Shown here piece after piece: positions 18,791 through 29,271 of a DNA stretch of 46,083 bases (position 1 is its first letter; every line of letters starts with the position of its first letter). The position numbers and the translations under genes are program-made. The notes under the pieces were generated by a model, which did not search any database, had not been told where the DNA came from, and saw only the letters and a list, made by a program, of their open reading frames with translations. The stretch spans positions 153,639 through 199,721 of the forward strand of contig JAKAHR010000002.1 of the NCBI GenBank assembly GCA_021825365.1, given 5' to 3'. The stretch is from Nitrospirota bacterium (GTDB lineage: Bacteria; Nitrospirota; Thermodesulfovibrionia; Thermodesulfovibrionales; UBA6898).

Positions 18791-19846
18791 ATGAGGACCA
18801 AAGTTTACACAGCGCTTCTGGTGATCGCATGCATGGTCAGCATGTTTGGGATCGCCTCACACGCTGAAGCGGCAAACGGTGCAGCCCTGTACAACACGAA
18901 CTGCTCCGGTTGCCACGGGCCACTTGCCAGTTCAGCAAAACTCGGAAGGACTGCGACACAGATTCAAAACGCCATCAACAGCAATAAGGGAGGGATGGGT
19001 TATCTGAACACCCTGACGGCAGCCGATATCCAGGCAATCGCAGCTGCATTGGCACCAGCACCGCCACCCCCGGCAGCATGTACGTATACCTATTCAGCGT
19101 GGACAGCATGCCAGCCGGATAATACCCAGAGCAGAACGGTGATCTCCAGCTCTCCTGCAGGATGTACCGGCACTCCTGTGCTGTCACAGACCTGCACCTA
19201 TGTGCCGCCGCCTACGACACCGCCGCCCACGACACCGCCGCCTACGACACCGCCGCCCACGACACCGCCGCCTACGACACCGCCGCCTACGACACCGCCG
19301 CCTACGACACCGCCGCCTACGACACCGCCGCCCACCGGAACGGTTATCCCGCTTCCTCACGGCAAGCATGTCTATACCTATGGGCCGATAGCAGATCCTG
19401 TTGTCAGCGATGATCCTGCACAGGCTCGGCCGATAGGTATTGGATCAGCCGCCACCGGCGGAGACACGGTTACCATCAAGGTGAATACCGGTGCTTTTTC
19501 AGGTCCTGTGGATGTTGTTCTCGGTATCTACGATGCTACCTTCGATGCCAAGGACATCTACTTCATGAACATAACCGGGCAACTCGTGCCTCTGACGACT
19601 GCTGTTGAGCAGGAGAAGGAAAATAACGGGCACGTAAAACCCTCGAAGAAGTTCAAGGGGTTGGTGAAATGGAAGACGAATGTCACCTCGGTGAATGAGA
19701 CGGTTATCGGTCCGATGCCGGTGGCAGACCTCTCGCCGGGTCTTTACGTCATTCATCTGGGAGTATCACCGTCAGACGTATCGGATGACTCCGACGAAGC
19801 ACATGACAACTTCTATCGGTGGATAATGTACTTCATTGTCCAGTAA
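18791..19846 (+). CDS. Secreted monohaem cytochrome c with TSP1-like module, PTTPP linker and shared C-terminal domain
   Basis: A 351-residue exported protein. It has a signal peptide (about 1-28, ending SHAEAA), then a small cytochrome c domain with CSGCH at 38-42 and a possible Met ligand in GGMGYL. A cysteine-rich module resembling thrombospondin type 1 follows (YSAWTACQPDN...SQTC, about 98-137), then a proline/threonine linker of eight identical five-residue units, and a C-terminal domain of about 165 residues ending FYRWIMYFIVQ. That domain is shared with the two genes downstream and I do not recognise it. It probably acts in the periplasm or outside the cell in electron transfer. A GGGAGG ribosome site precedes the ATG, and transcription starts from the TTAAT-repeat promoter. 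Confidence 0.85.
   Translation: MRTKVYTALLVIACMVSMFGIASHAEAANGAALYNTNCSGCHGPLASSAKLGRTATQIQNAINSNKGGMGYLNTLTAADIQAIAAALAPAPPPPAACTYTYSAWTACQPDNTQSRTVISSSPAGCTGTPVLSQTCTYVPPPTTPPPTTPPPTTPPPTTPPPTTPPPTTPPPTTPPPTTPPPTGTVIPLPHGKHVYTYGPIADPVVSDDPAQARPIGIGSAATGGDTVTIKVNTGAFSGPVDVVLGIYDATFDAKDIYFMNITGQLVPLTTAVEQEKENNGHVKPSKKFKGLVKWKTNVTSVNETVIGPMPVADLSPGLYVIHLGVSPSDVSDDSDEAHDNFYRWIMYFIVQ
19211..19330 (+). repeat. In-frame 15-bp tandem repeat (eight units) encoding PTTPP
   Basis: Eight perfect-length units of CCYACGACACCGCCG follow one another, differing only at the third base. Each encodes Pro-Thr-Thr-Pro-Pro in the linker of the cytochrome. Because the unit is a multiple of three, slippage changes linker length without breaking the frame. 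The third cytochrome gene has a much shorter version of the same linker. Confidence 0.95.
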
Positions 19847-19872
19847 TGCTGTAAACCACTCTGCAAAGAGGT

Positions 19873-19895
19873 GCCCCGCCCTGTCAGGGCGGGGC
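19873..19895 (+). terminator. GC-rich hairpin after the first cytochrome gene
   Basis: GCCCCGCCCT pairs perfectly with AGGGCGGGGC around a 3-nt loop, 27 bp after the stop codon. No T-run follows, so it may only partly stop transcription or protect the mRNA end. Confidence 0.55.
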
Positions 19896-20007
19896 CAGTG
19901 CCTCGGCAGAAGTCTACCGTAAACACACTATTAAGAAAATTACTGCGGAAGTGCAGGGACTCCCTGAGTGAGAAATGACCTCAGACAAGACAACGGCTTC
20001 CGCCCCT

Positions 20008-20021
20008 GCTCTGCAAAGAGC
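20008..20021 (+). other. GNRA-loop hairpin just upstream of the ribosome binding site
   Basis: GCTCT-GCAA-AGAGC can form a small hairpin with a GCAA tetraloop, 18 nt before the ATG of the pentahaem gene and directly before GAGGAGGAG. The same core CTCTGCAAAGAG occurs at 19859-19870, just after the previous gene. It may affect mRNA stability or initiation. No other function can be read from it. Confidence 0.35.
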
Positions 20022-20039
20022 GTATTCGAGGAGGAGTAA

Positions 20040-21773
20040 ATGAAAAAGAAGTCTTATCGTTCCCTTGCTATCGCCGGACTGGCGATCTTATTGGCAATAG
20101 CCTGCCTGGCAGGTCTTGTCGGCATCGCCGTGTACGCTGATGCTGCCGACGGAGCAACCCTTTACGGGACATACTGTGTGGGATGTCACGGGCCCCTGGC
20201 CAGTTCATCCGTAAGCGGAGTATCGGCTGGCAATATTCAAAGCGCAATAAACAGCAATAAAGGGGGTATGGGGACCCTCAGCGGCCTCACAGCAGCAGAT
20301 ATCCAGGCGATAGCCGCTGCCCTGTCCGCACCGCCGCCAACGACACCGCCTCCGCCTCCTGCTACGGACGGAGCGACGCTGTACGGGCAGTATTGTGCAG
20401 GATGTCACGGCCTGCTGGCAACGTCTGCAAAGAAGGGCAGGACAGCGACCCAGATTCAGAACGCCATAATTTCTGTCGGATCGATGAATGGGCTGAGTAC
20501 CCTGACCGCAACGCAGGTGCAGGCGATAGCGACTGCCCTGGGCAGCACAACAACACCTCCGCCGCCAGGTGGCACGCCACCTCCCGGTGGGACGCCGCCT
20601 CCTGCTACGGACGGGGCGACGCTGTACGGGCAGTATTGTGCAGGATGTCACGGCCTGCTGGCAACGTCTGCAAAGAAGGGCAGGACAGCGACCCAGATTC
20701 AGAACGCCATAATTTCTGTCGGATCGATGAATGGGCTGAGTACCCTGACCACAACGCAGGTGCAGGCGATAGCGACTGCCCTGGGCAACACAACAACACC
20801 TCCGCCGCCAGGTGGCACGCCACCTCCCCCTGCTACCGCGGGAGCGACGCTGTACGGGCAGTATTGTGCAGGATGTCATGGTCCGCTGACCAGTTCAGCC
20901 AAGGCCGGGGCGACTGCAGCCAGGATTCAGGGAGCGATTAACACTGTCGGATCGATGAATGGGCTGAGTACCCTGACAGCAGCGCAGGTGCAGGCGATAG
21001 CGACTGCCCTTGGGCAGCAGACGCCGCCGCCCCCGCCGGCCCCGCCGACGACTAACAATGGAGCAGCACTATATTCGCAACTCTGCGCAGGATGCCACGG
21101 TCCGCTTGCGACTTCGGCCAAGTTAGGGGCTACCGCAAGCCGTATCGAAAACGGCATAAACTCAGTAGGCGCGATGAGCAGCCTGAAGTCTCTGTCGCAG
21201 ACGCAGATACAGGCGATAGCAGATGCCCTGTCAGCTGGATCCGCTTCGACCGGCATCCCGCTGCCGACGGGAAGACAAGTCTTCACCTACGGTCCTGTTG
21301 TCGCGCCGGTGGTGAGCACCGATCCTGCTCAGGCGAAGCCTGTCGGCATCGGATCGCTGGGAAAGGCGCCCGGAACGATCGGCAACAATCTAATCATTAC
21401 CGTGGAGACCGCCCAATTCGCGGGCGCTGTTGACGTATCGCTGGCGGTCTATGACACTACTTTCAATGCGGATGAACTCTTTTTCCTGGACGGGAAGAAG
21501 AACTTTGAACCACTTTCAGATGCAGTAGAGCACCAGATAGACGCCGGCGCGTACCAGAAGAATGCGATGGCGAAGGAGCCGATCATCTGGAAGGGTAGCG
21601 TCTTTTCATTAAAAGATACGGTGTTGGGTCCTATCCCCACATCGCAGCTGGCCCCGGGGTTGTACATCCTGCACCTTAATGTGACTCCTGCAGGGCACCT
21701 CTTCGGAGGATTACATTCCCAGTCCAGCGCAGACGGCTACTATCGCTGGGTAACATACTTCATCGTCCCCTGA
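20040..21773 (+). CDS. Secreted pentahaem cytochrome c with five tandem domains and shared C-terminal domain
   Basis: A 577-residue exported protein with an N-terminal signal helix (about 8-32, ending VYADA). Five similar cytochrome c domains follow, with CXXCH at 46-50, 119-123, 200-204, 276-280 and 349-353. Each has the pattern GATLYGQYCAGCHG..., a methionine in SVGSMNGLS or GGMGTLSG, and DIQAIAAAL or a close variant. The domains are joined by PPPPGGTPPP linkers. The last 170 residues (from GIPLPTGRQVFTYGPVV) are the same unrecognised domain as in the neighbours. A five-haem string with flexible linkers suggests an electron wire or store outside the inner membrane. Domains 2 and 3 are almost identical. 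A GAGGAGGAG site precedes the ATG, and a strong terminator follows. Confidence 0.87.
   Translation: MKKKSYRSLAIAGLAILLAIACLAGLVGIAVYADAADGATLYGTYCVGCHGPLASSSVSGVSAGNIQSAINSNKGGMGTLSGLTAADIQAIAAALSAPPPTTPPPPPATDGATLYGQYCAGCHGLLATSAKKGRTATQIQNAIISVGSMNGLSTLTATQVQAIATALGSTTTPPPPGGTPPPGGTPPPATDGATLYGQYCAGCHGLLATSAKKGRTATQIQNAIISVGSMNGLSTLTTTQVQAIATALGNTTTPPPPGGTPPPPATAGATLYGQYCAGCHGPLTSSAKAGATAARIQGAINTVGSMNGLSTLTAAQVQAIATALGQQTPPPPPAPPTTNNGAALYSQLCAGCHGPLATSAKLGATASRIENGINSVGAMSSLKSLSQTQIQAIADALSAGSASTGIPLPTGRQVFTYGPVVAPVVSTDPAQAKPVGIGSLGKAPGTIGNNLIITVETAQFAGAVDVSLAVYDTTFNADELFFLDGKKNFEPLSDAVEHQIDAGAYQKNAMAKEPIIWKGSVFSLKDTVLGPIPTSQLAPGLYILHLNVTPAGHLFGGLHSQSSADGYYRWVTYFIVP
20361..20831 (+). repeat. 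Tandem near-identical repeats encoding cytochrome domains 2 and 3
   Basis: The segment starting at 20361 recurs at 20604, 243 bp (81 codons) later, with only a few base changes, including silent positions. A third, more diverged copy begins at 20832. This is recent internal duplication of a whole haem domain. Confidence 0.93.
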
Positions 21774-21801
21774 GCCTGGCTCAGGCAGAGTAGCTGTGTG
21801 G

Positions 21802-21830
21802 CCCCCCGCCCCAACAGGGCGGGGGGTTTT
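21802..21830 (+). terminator. Rho-independent terminator of the pentahaem cytochrome gene
   Basis: CCCCCCGCCC pairs with GGGCGGGGGG around CAACA and is followed by TTTTATT. It lies 28 bp after the stop codon. It separates the second cytochrome gene from the third, which has its own promoter. The rest of 21774-22080 is AT-rich leader without another gene. Confidence 0.9.
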
Positions 21831-21980
21831 ATTATGCTCCCAATTCCCAAATACGGCACGCCTTCCTCCAGATATCTATACCCCTCGGGAGAAAAGCCCG
21901 CGTCAGCTGTCATCGCACATTCTCTCTACATCGAAAAATCGGGCACGACTAGTACAGCAGACTTTCCCTGATGAAAAAAG

Positions 21981-22024
21981 TTTAATCTCGTCTTAATTTT
22001 TGCTTAATAGTCTGCCTGTAAAGT
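21981..22024 (+). promoter_or_regulatory. Second Pho-box-like promoter with three 11-bp-spaced TTAAT repeats
   Basis: TTTAAT at 21981-21986, CTTAAT at 21992-21997 and CTTAAT at 22003-22008 are spaced exactly 11 bp, followed by TAAAGT at 22019-22024, 10 bp after the last repeat. Spacing and geometry are the same as before the first cytochrome gene at 18689-18732, while the sequence between the repeats is unrelated, which argues for a selected regulator site. Confidence 0.65.
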
Positions 22025-22080
22025 TGAGTCACGCTAACCCACTGAAGCAGGGGGAAAACGACTCACTCAAGGAGGATGTT

Positions 22081-23085
22081 ATGAAGACAAAGTTCTCGGC
22101 GGTACTCTTGGCAGTAATTGTTATGCTGGCGACCCTTGGACAGGCCCACGGAAATCAAGGGGCGCTCGATGCCTTTACTGCGCAATACGGCGATAAGGGC
22201 ATCAACACCTGTTCCCTATGCCACACCAGCGCCCCGGCCCTCAATAGCTACGGGGCTGCGCTTGCAACGCTTCCGGTGACCGCTGCGAAACTCACTGCAG
22301 TCGAGTCCGCCGACTCTGACGGCGACGGATTTTCCAATATTGAGGAGATAAATGCGGGGACGTATCCCGGTGACCCGAACAGCAAACCGGCATCACCGCC
22401 CCCGACAGAATGTACGTACACCTATTCAGCGTGGTCGGATTGCCAGCCGGATAATACCCAGAGCAGAACGGTAATCTCCAGCTCTCCTGCAGGATGTACC
22501 GGCACTCCTGTGCTGTCACAGACCTGCACCTATGCGCCGCCACCGACAACGCCGCCGCCGACCGGAGCCGTCATCCCGCTTCCTCACGGCAAGCATGTCT
22601 ATACCTATGGGCCGATAGCAGATCCTGTTGTCAGCGATGATCCTGCACAGGCTCGGCCGATAGGCATCGGATTGATCGCCAGCGGCGGAGACACGGTTAC
22701 CATCAAGGCGAATGCCGGTCCTTTTGCAGGGCCTGTGGACGTTGTCTTCGGCATCTACGATGCTACCTTTGATGCCAGGGACATCTACTTCATGAATATC
22801 ACAGAGCAACTTGTGCCCGTTACGGAAGCTGTCCAGCAGGAGGAGAAACACAATGGGCATGTAAAACCCTCGAAGAAGTTCAAGGGGTTGGTGAAATGGA
22901 AGACGAATGTCACCTCCGTGGATGAGACGGTTATCGGTCCGATACCGGTGGCAGACCTCTCGCCGGGTCTCTACGTCCTTCATCTGGGGGTATCGCCCGC
23001 GACTGTATCGGCCGAGGACGACGATGACTCCGACGAATCGCATGACAACTTCTATCGGTGGATAACCTACTTTATAGTTCAGTAA
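22081..23085 (+). CDS. Secreted monohaem cytochrome c with calcium-type repeat, TSP1-like module and shared C-terminal domain
   Basis: A 334-residue exported protein with a signal peptide ending near QAHG. A single haem site CSLCH is at residues 44-48, followed by SYGAAL. A DSDGDGFSNIEEINAGTYPG segment follows, of the calcium-binding thrombospondin type 3 kind. Next come the same TSP1-like module (YSAWSDCQPDN...) and C-terminal domain as in the first cytochrome, joined by a short PPPTTPPP linker. The DNA of the shared part is nearly identical to that at 19092-19440. The start is set at the ATG with CAAGGAGGATGTT before it; an open reading 27 codons longer lacks a signal peptide. Its haem domain differs from those of the neighbours, so the set is a domain mosaic. 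Confidence 0.85.
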   Translation: MKTKFSAVLLAVIVMLATLGQAHGNQGALDAFTAQYGDKGINTCSLCHTSAPALNSYGAALATLPVTAAKLTAVESADSDGDGFSNIEEINAGTYPGDPNSKPASPPPTECTYTYSAWSDCQPDNTQSRTVISSSPAGCTGTPVLSQTCTYAPPPTTPPPTGAVIPLPHGKHVYTYGPIADPVVSDDPAQARPIGIGLIASGGDTVTIKANAGPFAGPVDVVFGIYDATFDARDIYFMNITEQLVPVTEAVQQEEKHNGHVKPSKKFKGLVKWKTNVTSVDETVIGPIPVADLSPGLYVLHLGVSPATVSAEDDDDSDESHDNFYRWITYFIVQ

Positions 23086-23178
23086 GTTGCAGCAAGGATT
23101 GGGAGTAAACAGGCCCCGCCGGAATTCTCCTGCGGGGACCTGGACCCCTCTTAGGCGGATTAGCCGCAGCCCCCTGCC

Positions 23179-26412
<3,234 letters not shown>

Positions 26413-26423
26413 GCCTTCTGGTA

Positions 26424-26429
26424 ATTATA
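26424..26429 (-). promoter_or_regulatory. -10 element for the kdsB operon
   Basis: A perfect TATAAT is seen on the minus strand 11 bp before the kdsB start, which implies a very short leader. The -35 is not clear: TTGTTT at 15 bp and TTTTTG at 18 bp are both possible. Confidence 0.45.
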
Positions 26430-26488
26430 TACGAAATACGCACCAAACAAAAAGGCCCCTTGACGAGCGGCCGGATGCCTCTTATTCA

Positions 26489-26517
26489 TTGACTTAACGG
26501 GGACGTATTGATAATAC
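26489..26517 (+). promoter_or_regulatory. Promoter of the M50 protease gene
   Basis: TTGACT (26489-26494) and TAATAC (26512-26517) are 17 bp apart. Transcription would start near 26524 and leave a leader of about 95 nt. Confidence 0.6.
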
Positions 26518-26525
26518 TATTGATC

Positions 26526-26579
26526 CATGCGTGCCACACCCTGGAGAGGCCTCACGTGACACTGTTCAGGGTGCGCATG
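26526..26579 (+). other. Structured 5' leader hairpin before the M50 protease gene
   Basis: CATGCG and CACCCTG (26526-26531 and 26537-26543) pair with CAGGGTG and CGCATG (26567-26579), giving 13 base pairs interrupted by a one-sided 5-nt bulge. The loop of about 23 nt contains the palindrome GAGGCCTC. The hairpin begins at the expected transcription start and ends about 38 nt before the start codon. It does not match a riboswitch class I know. Confidence 0.5.
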
Positions 26580-26617
26580 CGTGAACTCTTGAATTATCCT
26601 GGTAGGGGCTAGCCAAA

Positions 26618-27283
26618 GTGGATTCCAGTGCTGTTACGCGGCTTATCATATCGGCTCTGCCGATCCTGATTGCGATCACCTTTCACGAGGTCGCACACGG
26701 GTTTGTCGCCTACAGGCTGGGAGATCCGACGGCCAAGATGCTGGGACGGCTTACCCTTAATCCTTTTGCCCATATCGACATCTTCGGAACCATCCTCCTG
26801 CCGATCATGCTGTACGTCCTGACGAGCGGTCAGTTCGTATTCGGCTATGCGAAGCCGGTGCCGATCAATCCGATGAACTTCAGGCATCCGCGCAAGGGGA
26901 TGGCGATCTCGGCTGCTGCTGGTCCCGTAACCAACATCCTCTTGGCTACGGTGAGCTTTCTGTTCCTGAAATTCTTCATCCTCCCGATGGCCGCCCTGGT
27001 CCCGGAAGCGGCAGGCGAAGCGGTCCTGAAACCGATATCGCTCATCCTGGTGGCTGCCATACAGGTCAATGTCATCCTTGCTGCATTTAATATGATCCCG
27101 ATTCCACCCCTCGATGGAGGCAGGGTGCTGACAGGCCTTCTTCCGGCGAAGCAGGCGATGTCCTTCAGCAGGATTGAGCCTTTTGGGTTCATTATTGTCC
27201 TTGTTCTCATCTATTCCGGCCTGGCAAATTACCTGATCATGCCGTTTATACGGTTTTTTCTGCGTCTTTTTCAGATTTACTGA
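26618..27283 (+). CDS. Site-2 protease family (M50) membrane metalloprotease
   Basis: A 221-residue polytopic membrane protein of the M50 group. The zinc site is TFHEVAHGF (HExxH with H23, E24 and H27) in the first helix, and the third ligand is D166 in NMIPIPPLDGGRV. No PDZ domain is present, so it is the short type (YwhC-like) found in many anaerobes, often near trpS, as it loosely is here. The substrate is unknown. The GTG start has AGGGG before it. Confidence 0.92.
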   Translation: MDSSAVTRLIISALPILIAITFHEVAHGFVAYRLGDPTAKMLGRLTLNPFAHIDIFGTILLPIMLYVLTSGQFVFGYAKPVPINPMNFRHPRKGMAISAAAGPVTNILLATVSFLFLKFFILPMAALVPEAAGEAVLKPISLILVAAIQVNVILAAFNMIPIPPLDGGRVLTGLLPAKQAMSFSRIEPFGFIIVLVLIYSGLANYLIMPFIRFFLRLFQIY

Positions 27284-27407
27284 CGGAGCGGGCGTCTGTC
27301 AGGGGTGCGGGTGTTCGGGAAGAGGCATCTGGCGACAGAGAGAAAAAGAATCGATGGGATTGTTACAATAAGCAAGAGAGAACTTTATTCTTGAGGGAGA
27401 GACACGT

Positions 27408-29195
27408 ATGAATGTTACGGTGAAGAACAAGAAGCTGGATTCATGGATCAAAGAAGCGGCAGCCATGTGCCAGCCGGACGCCATCTATGTGTGCGACGGC
27501 ACCAGGGAAGAATACGACCGCATGATGTCAAAGCTCCTGGCCAGCGGCAGCGCCATATCCCTCACGAAGCGTTCCAACAGTTATCTCTTCCGGTCTGACC
27601 CCAGCGATGTCGCGCGCGTGGAGGACCGCACCTTCATCTCCACCTCGTCGAAAGAGGAGGCGGGACCCACGAACAACTGGATCGCTCCGGCCGAGCTGAA
27701 AGCGACCATGAGAGGGCTCTATAAGGGCTGTATGAAGGGCAGGACCATGTATGTGATCCCTTTTTCGATGGGGCCCATCGGCTCCCCCATATCGAAGATC
27801 GGTGTCGAGATATCCGACAGCCCGTATGTTGTCGTGAACATGCATATCATGACGCGCGTCAGCTCAAAGGTCCTGGCACTGCTCGATGCCGGAGAGGATT
27901 TCATCCCCTGCCTCCATTCCATCGGCGCCCCCCTGCCCCCGGGGCAGAAGGACGTTCCGTGGCCCTGTGCACCCATGGAGAGCAAGTACATCAGCCATTT
28001 TCCGGAGGAGAATCTTATTTGGTCATACGGCTCCGGCTACGGAGGAAACGCCCTGCTGGGCAAGAAATGTCTGGCTCTGCGCATCGCCTCTGCCATGGCA
28101 CGGAGGGAAGGCTGGCTGGCTGAGCATATGTTGATCCTGCGGCTCACCAGTCCGGAAGGAAAACAATATCACATCGCAGCCGCATTTCCTTCAGCCTGCG
28201 GCAAGACGAACCTGGCCATGATGCAGCCTTCGGTCAAGGGGTGGAAATGCGAATGCATCGGAGACGATATAGCCTGGATGAAGGTCGGCGGCGATGGACG
28301 CCTGCATGCGATCAACCCTGAAAGCGGCTTCTTCGGCGTCGCCCCTGGCACCTCGTACAGCACGAATCCGATGGCGATGGACACGATTGGGAAAAACGTG
28401 ATCTTTACCAACTGCGCCCTTACCGACGACGGCGATGCCTGGTGGGAGGGAATGACAGACGATGTGCCTGCGCATCTCATCGACTGGAAGGGCCGGGATT
28501 GGACCCCTGAGAGCAAGGCAGACGCGGCCCATCCCAATGCCCGTTTTACGGCGCATGCCTCTCAATGCCCGGTGATCTGCAAGGACTGGGAGAAGCCCGA
28601 GGGTGTGCCGATAGACATCTTTATCTTCGGCGGGCGGCGGGGAAGCGTCGTTCCCTTGGTATACGAGGCTTACTCCTGGGAGCACGGGGTCTTCCTCGGT
28701 GCCACCGCGGCATCGGAAACCACGTCCGCCAACATAGGCGCTGTAGGAAATCTTCGGAGGGACCCCTTCGCCATGAAGCCCTTCTGCGGGTATCATATGG
28801 GCGATTATCTCCATCATTGGCTTGCGATGGGAGAGCGGCTTGGCAGCCGGGCACCCAGGATCTTCTATGTGAACTGGTTCAGGAAGAACGGAGACGGCAA
28901 ATTCCTGTGGCCGGGGTTCAGCGACAACAGCAGAGTTCTCAAATGGATGTGCGAACGCGTCGACGGAAAGGCAGGCGCAAGGGAAACCCCTATCGGGCTT
29001 ATGCCGCGGGAAGAAGACCTCGACCTCGCGGGGCTTAGCCTGACGCCCCCGGACATGCAGGAACTGATGAGCGTCAATATAGCCGAGTGGAAGGCCGAGA
29101 TACCGGACATTGAAGCTCATTTCGCGACCTTCGGGGAAAGACTTCCTGAAAGGCTGAAACATCAGCTCCAAGACCTCGTGAAGCGTCTTGGTTGA
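27408..29195 (+). CDS. pckG: Phosphoenolpyruvate carboxykinase (GTP)
   Basis: Interconverts oxaloacetate and phosphoenolpyruvate with GTP. In an anaerobe it may run in either direction, for gluconeogenesis or PEP carboxylation. The 595 residues match the GTP-dependent class. Motifs seen are the P-loop [13 protein letters not shown] with reactive C264, the metal-binding [34 protein letters not shown], and the C-terminal [32 protein letters not shown] ribosome site is present. The unknown two-module gene follows after 76 bp on the same strand. Confidence 0.97.
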   Translation: MNVTVKNKKLDSWIKEAAAMCQPDAIYVCDGTREEYDRMMSKLLASGSAISLTKRSNSYLFRSDPSDVARVEDRTFISTSSKEEAGPTNNWIAPAELKATMRGLYKGCMKGRTMYVIPFSMGPIGSPISKIGVEISDSPYVVVNMHIMTRVSSKVLALLDAGEDFIPCLHSIGAPLPPGQKDVPWPCAPMESKYISHFPEENLIWSYGSGYGGNALLGKKCLALRIASAMARREGWLAEHMLILRLTSPEGKQYHIAAAFPSACGKTNLAMMQPSVKGWKCECIGDDIAWMKVGGDGRLHAINPESGFFGVAPGTSYSTNPMAMDTIGKNVIFTNCALTDDGDAWWEGMTDDVPAHLIDWKGRDWTPESKADAAHPNARFTAHASQCPVICKDWEKPEGVPIDIFIFGGRRGSVVPLVYEAYSWEHGVFLGATAASETTSANIGAVGNLRRDPFAMKPFCGYHMGDYLHHWLAMGERLGSRAPRIFYVNWFRKNGDGKFLWPGFSDNSRVLKWMCERVDGKAGARETPIGLMPREEDLDLAGLSLTPPDMQELMSVNIAEWKAEIPDIEAHFATFGERLPERLKHQLQDLVKRLG

Positions 29196-29213
29196 TGGCT
29201 GCTGGCCGGGATA

Positions 29214-29252
29214 TCTCGCATAACGTCTCAGTCTTTGGCGAAAGATGCGAGA
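29214..29252 (+). other. Hairpin between pckG and the two-module kinase-like gene
   Basis: TCTCGCAT pairs with ATGCGAGA, and an inner TCTTT-GGCG-AAAGA stem is nested next to it. No T-run follows, so it is not a simple terminator. It may protect the pckG mRNA or lower expression of the next gene, whose own ribosome site is weak. Confidence 0.4.
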
Positions 29253-29271
29253 GGTCTTGACCGTCTGATAC

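Noticed and set aside
19162..19413. Repeated YDTAAHDTA-type peptides in other frames of the 15-bp repeat
   Set aside because: Products of reading the PTTPP repeat out of frame, not genes.
18725..19920. 11-bp match CGGTAGACTTC (18725) and its complement near 19910 around the first cytochrome gene
   Set aside because: A single short inverted match without further extension is not enough to call terminal repeats of a mobile cassette.
20205..20879. Minus-strand 224-codon frame and plus-strand 182-codon frame inside the pentahaem cytochrome
   Set aside because: Their regularity comes from the tandem DNA repeats of the cytochrome domains; they have no ribosome sites.
22000..22080. 27-residue upstream extension of the third cytochrome
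   Set aside because: It would place charged residues before the signal peptide and runs over the promoter region; a strong ribosome site precedes the ATG at 22081.
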